Below are positions 34,876 to 43,216 of a stretch of 64,000 bases of DNA, in pieces (position 1 is the stretch's first letter; every line of letters starts with the position of its first letter). This DNA comes from Nitrospira sp. Its GTDB lineage: Bacteria > Nitrospirota > Nitrospiria > Nitrospirales > Nitrospiraceae. The notes under the pieces were generated by a model, which was not told where the DNA came from, did not search any database, and was given only the letters and a program-made list of their open reading frames with translations. A program made the position numbers and the translations under genes. The stretch spans positions 682,001 through 746,000 of the forward strand of contig JARFXP010000002.1 of NCBI GenBank assembly GCA_029194675.1. The letters are read 5' to 3'.

Positions 34876-36455
34876 GATTTCTCCACCGTGACGGTAATTC
34901 GAAACACGACTTGATTGGGGCCTGCGCCCACTCGGGTTTCCGTCACCGCGACATCCTTCAATTGGGGGCTTGATGCGAAAGTTTGTTTGAGTCGTTCCAC
35001 GGCGTCGAAGGAGGTGGTCTCACCCTCCATGAGAATGGCTGCTCCGTCTACGGTCAGCTCGCGCACCTTCACCATTGTTCCAGGCGGGAGTTGTTTCACG
35101 AAGGTCGAGAGTGTGCGCAACACGTTGCCGTCGGCGGTATCGACGACGCCGAGGGCTTTGTCCAGGACTCCGATGCGGTACTGCGCTTGATCGAGCTCTT
35201 CCCCGGGAGCGGCACCCGCTCCGAAGAATTGCTCATACTGGCTGTGCAGCGCAGTTTTGAGCCGAGCGACCCGCTGGCTGTGTAGCATGAAGTGAATCGA
35301 GAAATCTATGATCACCAGGACGGCAATGACTAGACCGGCGGCGATCGCCAGGCGGCGGTCTTGTTTGGTCGTGCCGCGGTCCGACGAGGCGGCGTCGGCC
35401 ACGCCTTTGAGGTCGAGCGCGAGCTCCATGGGAGACGATGTGAATCGCCATCGCGGCCGGATGATCTTTGGGTGAATCGCCAAGCCGAACGCGATGGAAA
35501 ATGCCCGTGGGGTTTCAGCTCCGAACCCCTGCCGAGGTCCCACCGGGTAGAGTCCCAATTGTCGGGAGATATACTCGCCGATCTCTTGCAGCTTGGCCCC
35601 CCCTCCGCATACCCAACAGTGCGTCAAGCGGCTGCGCTCGTTTCCCAGATGGGCCTGCAAGGTGATGCGGAGTTCCTTTAGGATCGGTTCCAACAGACTG
35701 TCCACCTGATCCACGGCCATCGTGCGCTTCCGACGTTCTGCGTCTGCGAAACTACAGGCGTGCCGGACGGCCAAGGCATGCGTCAGATCGTTGCCGCCCC
35801 ACAGAATCGTCCGAAGGACCAGGGGACGTCCTCCCTGCACGAGGCAGAGCGTCGTCTTCGATGCTCCGACGTCGATGATGGCCAGGTCTTGCGGGACGGC
35901 CGCTCCTTCTTCTCGAAGGTATTGAGTCACGGAGAAGAGGGCCATGGCATCGACATTGATTGCCGAGGGCTCCACATCGGCTTGGGCCAGAAACCGGAGA
36001 TGCTCCGCGACCTTGTCTCTTGGTGCGGCTGTGACCAGGACTTCCGAACCCTTACTCTCGCGGAGCGTGCCTTCCGCCGTGGGTCCCGGCGGCAACACCA
36101 GGCTTCCGACCGCAAGGTCTTCGAGCGGCATCGGAACGAGATTCTCGACTTCAAAAGGGACGACTTGGGCGAGCTTGGTTGAATCCTTGAAGGGAAAGGA
36201 CAAAGTTCTGACGAAAAGGTCCTGGCAAGGAATCGCGGTCACCAACCGGTCTGTGCCATAGAGTCCGTTTTGCCAGAGGAATCCACGCAGCGACTTCACA
36301 CGTCGAGCCGGATCGAGGTCCTCGGGGCGGGAAAACGGCATGGGATGTTGGAAGTAATCGATGGTTTCGCGCCCGCTCAGGCGGCGGCGGAAACGCACGG
36401 CCTTCAAGCCCGTTTGTCCGATGTCCAGCCCGACACATTCGTTTACGATGGCCAT
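34872..36455 (-). CDS. gspL: Type II secretion protein GspL (PilM/PilN-like fusion)
   Basis: 527 residues. The N-terminal actin-like part resembles PilM/GspL: VGLDIGQTGLKAVRFRR, LAIIDVGASKTTLCLVQGG and CWVCGGGAKLQEIGEYI. One membrane helix at about 372-392 (LAIAAGLVIAVLVIIDFSIH) leads to a PilN-like periplasmic domain. GspL recruits the ATPase GspE to the membrane. The PilM character is stronger than in classic enterobacterial GspL, as seen in Geobacter- and Nitrospira-type systems. Confidence 0.87.
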   Translation of the reverse strand: MAIVNECVGLDIGQTGLKAVRFRRRLSGRETIDYFQHPMPFSRPEDLDPARRVKSLRGFLWQNGLYGTDRLVTAIPCQDLFVRTLSFPFKDSTKLAQVVPFEVENLVPMPLEDLAVGSLVLPPGPTAEGTLRESKGSEVLVTAAPRDKVAEHLRFLAQADVEPSAINVDAMALFSVTQYLREEGAAVPQDLAIIDVGASKTTLCLVQGGRPLVLRTILWGGNDLTHALAVRHACSFADAERRKRTMAVDQVDSLLEPILKELRITLQAHLGNERSRLTHCWVCGGGAKLQEIGEYISRQLGLYPVGPRQGFGAETPRAFSIAFGLAIHPKIIRPRWRFTSSPMELALDLKGVADAASSDRGTTKQDRRLAIAAGLVIAVLVIIDFSIHFMLHSQRVARLKTALHSQYEQFFGAGAAPGEELDQAQYRIGVLDKALGVVDTADGNVLRTLSTFVKQLPPGTMVKVRELTVDGAAILMEGETTSFDAVERLKQTFASSPQLKDVAVTETRVGAGPNQVVFRITVTVEKS

Positions 36456-36489
36456 GAAGTCGTCCTGCTATTCCGCATTCTGGCTTGAC

Positions 36490-36605
36490 CGGTCCGAAGG
36501 TTCGAGTTTCAGGTTACAAGTCGGCAAGTTTGAAAGTTGCAAGTTGAGAAGACTCCTAAAACCCGCACTTGTGAACTTTCCCACTTTCTTACGTTTCAAG
36601 CGGAA
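36490..36605. repeat. Short-word inverted repeat between gspN and gspL
   Basis: Words of the type gtttcaggtt, aagtttgaaagtt and gcaagttgag are followed by the complementary cacttgtgaactttcc, cactttc and acgtttcaag. It fills most of the 178-base gap. It resembles the element before cheA (17003-17082), sharing the word gttgaaagtt / tttgaaagtt. Confidence 0.6.
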
Positions 36606-36633
36606 AACTCCTTACGACTGCTCCGCCCGTACT

Positions 36634-37518
36634 TTACAATGCAATCCTCGCCTGTGCCAAGGTTCCTACAATCTTGACGGTCATGGGTGTTCCCGGAGGT
36701 AGCGAGGGAAAGCCCAGTGCTCCAGCCTTCGAAGCAAATCCAGGGCCTGGGATGACCGTCACCGTGAGATTCAATTGGCTCTGTTGCATTGGTTGCTGGA
36801 TGGTGATGTGTCCTTCGCTCGTAAAGAGGCAATCGATGCCTTCTCCCTTCAGTTGCGTGACGTCGCAGCGGAGGTCTCGGCACGCGAGTCCTGCCGAAAC
36901 CTTGCTGAAAGTGAGCGACAGGGTTCGTCCGTTTCCAAGGGGAATCTGATCGATCACCAAGTCTGTCGCCTCGGCCGTCCACATGCCTTCCCCCTTCATC
37001 GTGGTGACGGTCGTCTGGCCGGAGTCGACTCGATGGGAAAAATCTCCGTTGAGCGTGCCGTGCGTGACGTAGCGACGGAGCAATTTGGAAAGATCCACTT
37101 GTTGAACCTGCCCCTTGATCGTGACGGGGCCCGCCAAGGAAAGGGACGAGGTGGTGACGGTGCCTTTGGCGAGACCTGTCGGGGAAGAGGTCTCATTCAG
37201 CTTTGCAACGACATCGAGCCCAAGCGTGCCGCTCAACGCTTTCATGACTCCGAGTTTGGCCTCCAGCACCGCCAATTGGATGGGGGTCCAGTTCTGTTGA
37301 GTCAAGGTAACGTTCCGCCATTCAAGGCCTAACGGAAGCCTCACGGTCCAATCGGCAACTCGGATTTCCATGCCGGTCGCTCTCATGAGTTCTGCAACCA
37401 CCCGCGCCTGGAGCAGGCCGTACGGAAAGGTCGCCACCAAGGACAACACCAAGATGGTGATTCCTGCTACCGTCCAAGCTAGGATCTCTCGCCATGCTTC
37501 GGGCCATTTGATGGTCAT
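36634..37518 (-). CDS. gspN: Type II secretion protein GspN
   Basis: 294 residues from ATG 37518, which overlaps the gspJ stop (ATGA); a longer frame up to 37626 would overlap gspJ and is rejected. One N-terminal membrane helix (ILAWTVAGITILVLSLVA), then a beta-rich periplasmic part (VADWTVRLPLGLEWRNVTLT; LTVTVIPGPGFASKAGALGF) typical of GspN of the delta-proteobacterial/Nitrospira type. Its function in secretion is not well defined. It lies between gspJ and gspL. Confidence 0.8.
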   Translation of the reverse strand: MTIKWPEAWREILAWTVAGITILVLSLVATFPYGLLQARVVAELMRATGMEIRVADWTVRLPLGLEWRNVTLTQQNWTPIQLAVLEAKLGVMKALSGTLGLDVVAKLNETSSPTGLAKGTVTTSSLSLAGPVTIKGQVQQVDLSKLLRRYVTHGTLNGDFSHRVDSGQTTVTTMKGEGMWTAEATDLVIDQIPLGNGRTLSLTFSKVSAGLACRDLRCDVTQLKGEGIDCLFTSEGHITIQQPMQQSQLNLTVTVIPGPGFASKAGALGFPSLPPGTPMTVKIVGTLAQARIAL

Positions 37519-38138
37519 GATGTGCCGATTGTCACCCATTCCCGTACCGTCCAGGGGTCGGCGTCGGGGTATTGAAACGTCACTTCGATTAACAAAGCCT
37601 TGGGGATTTTGGTGACCGCCGGCCATTCGTCGATCCAGATCCGGTTCTGGTCGTCGTAATAGCGGATATTGAAGGCCTGGACTCGATCGGCCAGTTCCAT
37701 CTGATCCAGCGACTCATTGGTATCGGTGACCGTATAGAGATTCCGGCGGACGAACCGAATCAGCCGATCACGTTCACGCGTATAGACCACGCGAACGGTT
37801 TCGCTTTCCTTGGCGGCCGAAGTGCTCAATTCTTGACTCATCGCCAGGATGGCCAGGATGTCGGCCGGTTGCCCGTCTTGCGTCCCGTTCGTTCCCACCC
37901 AAGGGTACATGGTGTTGCGTTTGCTGAGGGAGACTTCCTCGGCCATGAGACGCAAAATTCTTCTGATCGCTTGTTCCTTTGCCGCATGGTCTCGTCCGGC
38001 TTCCACGGCGTTCGTTGTCATGACGAGCGACCCAAAGACCATGGCGCCGACCATGCCCAACAAGGCTACGGCCACCAAGACTTCGACGAGCGTAAAGCCC
38101 GCTTGGGATTTAAAAAGTGAGACGTCCGGCAAAGACAT
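37515..38138 (-). CDS. gspJ: Type II secretion minor pseudopilin GspJ
   Basis: 207 residues. The prepilin site is SQAG^FTLVEVLVAVALLG with Glu at +5. A beta-rich C-terminal domain follows, ending VTFQYPDADPWTVREWVTIG. The start overlaps gspI by 29 bases. GspJ forms the pseudopilus tip with GspI and GspK. Confidence 0.9.
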   Translation of the reverse strand: MSLPDVSLFKSQAGFTLVEVLVAVALLGMVGAMVFGSLVMTTNAVEAGRDHAAKEQAIRRILRLMAEEVSLSKRNTMYPWVGTNGTQDGQPADILAILAMSQELSTSAAKESETVRVVYTRERDRLIRFVRRNLYTVTDTNESLDQMELADRVQAFNIRYYDDQNRIWIDEWPAVTKIPKALLIEVTFQYPDADPWTVREWVTIGTS

Positions 38139-38547
38139 ACGTGCTGACCTCTACCGCTTCTTCCAGTTCTCCCCGCAGCCACGAGACCTTGATCCGAATC
38201 TCTCGAATCAGCTCCAGCGGGGTGGGTGCGATCGTACGCTTCCATTTGTACCCGACCGCTCTCGGGACTGTTTGCATGGTCATTTGTGCCCCAAGCGGGA
38301 TGTTGAGAAATTCTCCGGTGTTTTCCCCGATGGCATACTGTCCCGAGAGCTCGGTTTCGAGGAGTTTCTCTTGGGCCAACAGCGTGGCGGCGGTCAGTTC
38401 GGATGCTCTCTCTTGGAGCTCCAGGTCGAAATTTCTGAGGCCAAGGAGAATCGGGAGTGCGATGGCCAGCAAGGCGATGGCCAGCAGCACTTCGAGCAAC
38501 GTGAATCCGCTTTCATCGGACTTGGTTCGGTCTCTAACTTGGTCCAT
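38110..38547 (-). CDS. gspI: Type II secretion minor pseudopilin GspI
   Basis: 145 residues. Prepilin site ESG^FTLLEVLLAIALLAIA with Glu at +5. TAATLLAQEKLLETEL is the usual conserved GspI segment after the N-terminal helix. It starts six bases after the gspH stop and is the probable nucleus of the pseudopilus tip complex. Confidence 0.9.
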   Translation of the reverse strand: MDQVRDRTKSDESGFTLLEVLLAIALLAIALPILLGLRNFDLELQERASELTAATLLAQEKLLETELSGQYAIGENTGEFLNIPLGAQMTMQTVPRAVGYKWKRTIAPTPLELIREIRIKVSWLRGELEEAVEVSTYVFAGRLTF

Positions 38548-38553
38548 CGCGAT

Positions 38554-39258
38554 CTACTGTTGAGTTGGAAACAACCCTCTCGGCGGCGCTCCTGCTCCTG
38601 CTTGCTTGGTCGGCTTCAACAGAGGTCGGACCCGGTCGGGGATGATCTGGTTCGGAGGAGGGTCGAGACGTTCGTCGCTGACCCGAATTCCTCCCGTCAA
38701 AGAATCGACCGCCAGCCCCAGGAGATTATTTTTCGCATCCATCAGGTACATCGTGACCGGCTCGATCCGCCCGTTGGCGAAGAAGGATACATCGACTCGT
38801 CCGGAAAAATGTTTGTCTTGTCCGACGGAGACTTCCGTCAATCGAATCGATTCAGGCAGCGAACGAGGTGTCTTCCAGCCGGGATCGAGCGGAAGCCGTT
38901 CTTCTTTCCCCTCCACCATCATCATCCAGTAGGTTCCCTGATCCAAATCGAGGTAGAGCTTCAGGGGTTGTTGGCTTGTGGTCGCCAGTCCTTGAAAGGT
39001 TCGAAGGACACCGACCAGTTTCCGTCCTGTGGAGCTCAGATCTTCGTCGAGACTGAACCGAGGGAAAACGACCACCACGACCATGGTCAAGAGAAACAGG
39101 ACGATCAGCATTTCCAGGATGGTGAAGCCTGCTGAAGCGGGTAAGGGGTGAGGGGTGAGGGGCGGGGGGTAAGGGGTAAGGCGCAAGGCGTGAGAGGAAA
39201 GCGGCCATCGCGCTTGACCCGAATGCTCGATGCTCGATGTTCGGTAGCCGGTACCCAT
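38554..39258 (-). CDS. gspH: Type II secretion minor pseudopilin GspH
   Basis: 234 residues. The prepilin site is ASAG^FTILEMLIVLFLL with Glu at +5. The leader is about 44 residues, against the usual 5-20, and is Pro/Leu/Thr-rich (LTPYPPPLTPHPLP) because it is coded by a CCCCTTA-type word repeat. GGAAG stands just before the ATG, which is eight bases after gspG. A TTG inside the leader could give a shorter one. The C-terminal half is a beta-rich pseudopilin head. Confidence 0.85.
   Translation of the reverse strand: MGTGYRTSSIEHSGQARWPLSSHALRLTPYPPPLTPHPLPASAGFTILEMLIVLFLLTMVVVVVFPRFSLDEDLSSTGRKLVGVLRTFQGLATTSQQPLKLYLDLDQGTYWMMMVEGKEERLPLDPGWKTPRSLPESIRLTEVSVGQDKHFSGRVDVSFFANGRIEPVTMYLMDAKNNLLGLAVDSLTGGIRVSDERLDPPPNQIIPDRVRPLLKPTKQAGAGAPPRGLFPTQQ
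39136..39182. repeat. Near-tandem short-word repeat in the gspH leader
   Basis: Near-copies of ggggtaa / ggggtga repeat at about 8-base steps on the + strand. They code on the - strand for the Pro-rich leader of GspH. Just beyond, the word atgctcg repeats twice (39224-39240). It is the same kind of element as the one in cheB. Confidence 0.65.
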
Positions 39259-39265
39259 TGACTTC

Positions 39266-39802
39266 CTATTCTTTGTCGAGATTCCAATTGGTGATATCGG
39301 CGTTCACGCCTTCCCCGCCAACCTCGCCGTCCGTCCCGAGAGAGGTGACCTCATATTCCACTTTGTACTCTCCTTTTTGGACCGGGCTAAGATACTTGTA
39401 CGGATTTCCCCAAGGATCTTCGGGAAGTTTGGGGAGGTATCCTCCGATTTTCCATTTCTTCGGGACCACACCGACGGATGGCTTTTCAATGAGCGCCTTG
39501 AGGCCCTGTTCTGTGGTGGGATAGACACCGTTATCCAATTTGTAGAGTTGCAGCGCTCCCTCGATGTTTCGAATCTGGACTTTGGCCGCCGTGCGCTTGG
39601 CATCATCCGTTCTGCCCATGATGCGCGGGACGACCAGGGCCGCGAGAATGGCCAAAATAGCCACGACGACCATGATCTCGATGAATGTAAAGCCGGCGGA
39701 GTGTGCCGATGTCCGCTGGCTTAGGCAGGCGACGAAGCGAAGCAGTCGATTGGTTTCACCGATGTGTGTGGTAGACGGGCACTGCTTTTCCGGATCAGTC
39801 AT
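39266..39802 (-). CDS. gspG: Type II secretion major pseudopilin GspG
   Basis: 178 residues from ATG 39802, chosen because AAAGGGGGA stands about eight bases upstream; the frame is open to 39865. Prepilin site SAG^FTFIEIMVVVAILAILA. VPRIMGRTDDAKRTAAKVQI, NGVYPTTEQGLKALIEKP and GGYLPKLPEDPWGNPYKYLS are strongly diagnostic of GspG. The leader is ~37 residues long, also longer than usual. GspG polymerises into the pseudopilus that drives substrates through the secretin. Confidence 0.94.
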   Translation of the reverse strand: MTDPEKQCPSTTHIGETNRLLRFVACLSQRTSAHSAGFTFIEIMVVVAILAILAALVVPRIMGRTDDAKRTAAKVQIRNIEGALQLYKLDNGVYPTTEQGLKALIEKPSVGVVPKKWKIGGYLPKLPEDPWGNPYKYLSPVQKGEYKVEYEVTSLGTDGEVGGEGVNADITNWNLDKE

Positions 39803-39861
39803 CGTGAGTCCCCCTTTATCTCGTTTCACGCTCTTTCTCTCCCGTGTTTCGGATCGTCTCC

Positions 39862-41100
39862 TCAATGGACCATCTGCCCCATCTCGAAGATGGGTAACAG
39901 GATCGCGACGACGATGAAGAGGACGACGGCACCCATGGCCAGGATCATGATCGGCTCCATGAGCGAGGTCAAGCGGGCGATGACCCGCTCCACTTCGCCG
40001 TCGTATATTTGACTTACGCGGCGCAACATCTCCTCCATTTCACCGCTTTTTTCACCGACGGCGATCATATGGGTGACCAAGGCCGGAAATTCGCCGCTCC
40101 GTTTTAACGGATCGGCGATCGTCTCCCCCTCGCGGATGTTCTGCCGTGCTGTTTCGACCGTTTCTTCAAGGACCCTATTGTTCATGACACGCTTCGAGAC
40201 ATCCATCGCGTCGAGCAATTGCACTCCGCTGGCCAACATCGTAGACAGGGTGCTGGTGAGCCTGGAAATCGACACCATTCGCGCGACGTCTCCGATCAAT
40301 GGAAATTTTAGGATCAACCGGTCCGCCATCATCCGACCGGCGCCGGTCCGGACGAAGCGCCGCGTCGCATAGAGGCCTCCGAGTATGAGCCCCATCAATA
40401 GCATCCAATAGTCTGCAAAGAACTGGCTGACCGACATCAAGGCAACCGTCGGCCATGGCAGTGCTTGTTTCTGTTGAGCAAACACGAGCGTAATCTTGGG
40501 GACGACAAACGTAATGAGGAAAAAAAGGATGACCGATCCGATCACGAGCATGATAATGGGGTAGAGCATCGCATTGGTGACCTTGTTTCTCAGGGCGAGC
40601 TGTTTCTCCAAGAACTCCGCGAGTCGGAACAAGATCTGATCCAGCGCTCCACTGGCCTCACCGGCCCGTACCATATGCACATAGATGGGAGAAAAGTCCT
40701 TTTCGTAGGTCTCCAAGACAGCACTCAAGGCTTTACCTCCACGGATTTGTTCCCGGAGATCGGCCAGCAGACCCTTGATGGATTTCTTCTCCGCTTGGTC
40801 CACCAAGACGCCGAGGGCTTCGATCAACGGGAGTCCGGCCACGAGCAGTGTCGCAAACTGTCTGGTCATCAGGGCCAGATCGTTTGCGGTGAAGGTGGCC
40901 GATCGACCGATGGATCGTTCGGTGCGGCCGTGAGGTTTGTCTCGCGTTCGACTCGGCGCTTGGCCTTGCTCGACGACATCGGTCGGATAGACGCCTTCTT
41001 TCCTCAGTTTGAGTCGGGCGACTTTGACGTTCTCCGCGTCGATGATCCCTGTCGTGGATCCGCCATCGCTCCGGTAGCCCTGGTATTGATAGACCGGCAT
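39862..41100 (-). CDS. gspF: Type II secretion inner-membrane platform protein GspF
   Basis: 412 residues from MPVYQYQGYRSDG, the usual GspF start; an in-frame upstream start at 41154 adds 18 atypical residues. LALMTRQFATLLVAGLPLIE and MVRAGEASGALDQILFRLAE, then MIAVGEKSGEMEEMLRRVS, are the paired T2SSF domain motifs. Three membrane segments are visible, including one close to the C-terminus. It is the platform protein contacted by GspE. Confidence 0.94.
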   Translation of the reverse strand: MPVYQYQGYRSDGGSTTGIIDAENVKVARLKLRKEGVYPTDVVEQGQAPSRTRDKPHGRTERSIGRSATFTANDLALMTRQFATLLVAGLPLIEALGVLVDQAEKKSIKGLLADLREQIRGGKALSAVLETYEKDFSPIYVHMVRAGEASGALDQILFRLAEFLEKQLALRNKVTNAMLYPIIMLVIGSVILFFLITFVVPKITLVFAQQKQALPWPTVALMSVSQFFADYWMLLMGLILGGLYATRRFVRTGAGRMMADRLILKFPLIGDVARMVSISRLTSTLSTMLASGVQLLDAMDVSKRVMNNRVLEETVETARQNIREGETIADPLKRSGEFPALVTHMIAVGEKSGEMEEMLRRVSQIYDGEVERVIARLTSLMEPIMILAMGAVVLFIVVAILLPIFEMGQMVH

Positions 41101-41197
41101 GATCAGCAGACTCCGGACGCATCGGGCTTGGGCGACCGGTGCCGGACAGTCCAAGCTCGAACCGAGTGGGGTAGGCGGTCAGCGCGTCGGTGCCGCA

Positions 41198-43054
41198 TTA
41201 TTCGACGTCGATTTCCTGTTGAGTGATCCGCATGACTTCTTCCAGCGTGGTATGGCCTTGAACGACTCGCTCAGCCCCTTCCTGCTTTAACGTCACCATG
41301 CCTTTGGCGATCGCGGCCTGTTTGATGGCAGTGGAGTCGGCTTTGCTTCCGATGAGCCGCCTGATCTCGTCATCCAGTACCATGAGCTCAAAAATACCTG
41401 TACGGCCACGATAGCCGGTTTGAGAACAGGCTGCACAGCCGGCTCCTCGGTAAAGGGTGACGTTGGAACCAGGCGCGACGTCCAAGCGGCCGAGTTCTGC
41501 TTCGCTCGGACGATAGGGGCGTTTGCAGTCAGGACAGATCCTTCTCAACAACCGTTGGGCCAGGACGGCAACGACCGATGAAGCCACCAGAAAGGGCTCG
41601 ATTCCCATATCGATCAGGCGTGTGGGGGCACTGGCGGCGTCGTTGGTATGTAGGGTGGAAAACACCAGATGTCCGGTGAGCGAGGCATGAATCGCGATCT
41701 CCGCCGTTTCGCGGTCGCGAATCTCGCCGATCATGATGACGTCGGGGTCTTGCCGGAGAATCGAGCGGAGTCCGGCGGCGAACGACAAATTGATCTTGGG
41801 GTTCACTTGCATTTGGCCGATGCCGAGCAGTTGGTATTCCACCGGATCTTCGACCGTGATGATATTCTTGTCCGGCGCATTGATGTGGCTCAACGCGGCA
41901 TAGAGGGTCGTGGTTTTGCCGCTTCCGGTCGGACCGGTGACGAGAATAATTCCGTGTGCGAGTTGAATCAGCTGATGGATCACGGCGAGCCGTTCTTTCG
42001 AGAAGCCCATTTCCGAAAGATTCAGGAGGCGATTTTCTTTCTCCAGCAATCGCAATACGACCCGCTCGCCATGGGAGGTGGGCAAGACGGAGACCCGCAG
42101 GTCGACGTCTTTCCCGGAGGTCCTGATGCCGAACCGACCGTCCTGCGGTAATCGCTTCTCAGCAATGTTGAGACCGGCCATGATCTTCAGCCGCGCGATA
42201 ATGCTGGCTTGCAAGTGCTTGGGTGGGGTGAGGACGGGGTAGAGCACGCCGTCGATACGATATCGGACCACCAGCCCCCGCTCGAACGACTCGAAATGGA
42301 TGTCGCTCGCCCGTTGCCGAACCGCCTGAAACAGCACCGAGTTGACCAATCGGATGATCGGAGCCTCGTCGGTGGCGTCCAGCAAATCTTGCGGCTCGTC
42401 GAGCTCATGCGCGAGCTGGTCGAGGCTCTGGTTTGCCGCAATGTCTTCCATGACCTGTTCCGCGCCGGCCGGGTTGGCGATTTCGTCGTAGGCCCGGTTC
42501 AAGCTGGCCAGCAGAACGACACTGGTGGTCAAGACCGGTTTGATCGGTTTGCTCAAGAGCAAACGGAGGTCGTCAAGCGCGACCGTTTCCAGAGGATCGG
42601 TCGATGCGGTCAGAATGGCTCCTTCCTCATATCGAAGCGGCAGGACGCGATAGCGTCGACAAAATGCGATGGGTACCTTCTTGATCAGCTCGTGGTCCAC
42701 ATGGGTGTTGTCGAGATGGGGCATCCAAGACATCTCAAATTGTTGGGCGAGAGCCTCCAGCAATTGCTCTTCTCTCAGCGAGCGCAAATGCAGCAGGATT
42801 TCTCCCAGCAGACCGCCTTTCTCCCGCTGGTAGGCTAAGGCCTCCTCGAGCTTTGAATCCAAAAGGTTGAACTTTTGCGCGAGGATTTGTCCCAATAGAG
42901 GGCGATGAACCGTAGGATTGGACTGATCGTTGTCGAGTCGATCCGACACTTTTCCCAGACCTTTCATGAATAGGGACGAGCGCCATCGCAGTCCTTTCTC
43001 CGATACGGCTCGACCCCGGTCGTAAAGATACTCTCCCTTCCGATGGACTGGCAA
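41198..43054 (-). CDS. gspE: Type II secretion ATPase GspE
   Basis: 618 residues from a TTG with GAGG five bases upstream; ATG 42967 is an alternative 29 codons in. Residues 53-76 and 82-105 are two MshEN-like motifs with a 5-residue spacer (LLGQILAQKFNLLDSKLEEA; LLGEILLHLRSLREEQLLEA), though the leading Arg is Leu. The ATPase has Walker A GPTGSGKTTT, Asp box and Walker B (IMIGEIRDRETAEIA), and the four-Cys zinc motif CPDC...CAAC. It powers pseudopilus assembly at the cytoplasmic face. Confidence 0.94.
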   Translation of the reverse strand: MPVHRKGEYLYDRGRAVSEKGLRWRSSLFMKGLGKVSDRLDNDQSNPTVHRPLLGQILAQKFNLLDSKLEEALAYQREKGGLLGEILLHLRSLREEQLLEALAQQFEMSWMPHLDNTHVDHELIKKVPIAFCRRYRVLPLRYEEGAILTASTDPLETVALDDLRLLLSKPIKPVLTTSVVLLASLNRAYDEIANPAGAEQVMEDIAANQSLDQLAHELDEPQDLLDATDEAPIIRLVNSVLFQAVRQRASDIHFESFERGLVVRYRIDGVLYPVLTPPKHLQASIIARLKIMAGLNIAEKRLPQDGRFGIRTSGKDVDLRVSVLPTSHGERVVLRLLEKENRLLNLSEMGFSKERLAVIHQLIQLAHGIILVTGPTGSGKTTTLYAALSHINAPDKNIITVEDPVEYQLLGIGQMQVNPKINLSFAAGLRSILRQDPDVIMIGEIRDRETAEIAIHASLTGHLVFSTLHTNDAASAPTRLIDMGIEPFLVASSVVAVLAQRLLRRICPDCKRPYRPSEAELGRLDVAPGSNVTLYRGAGCAACSQTGYRGRTGIFELMVLDDEIRRLIGSKADSTAIKQAAIAKGMVTLKQEGAERVVQGHTTLEEVMRITQQEIDVE

Positions 43055-43216
43055 GGACGCCTCGAATTCTTAACGCAATGGTGAACTCTTGGGTGTCCTA
43101 GACCGTGAGTATTCCTTGCCGTCAACCCGCTATTGCAGGAGTCGATTCCTCATTCATCGAGGGGTGGTGGCTCAAACGACCACGGAGATTGTCGAGGGAG
43201 AACGCCGACCAGGCTT

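Noticed and set aside
36775-37332. A 185-codon + strand frame opposite gspN
   Set aside because: It is the mirror of the gspN coding frame, with shadow-type composition; gspN motifs and operon overlap support the - strand.
37849-39135. A 428-codon + strand frame across gspJ, gspI and gspH
   Set aside because: Long only because the opposite genes are GC-rich; it has no domain, and all three pseudopilin genes on the - strand have clear prepilin sites.
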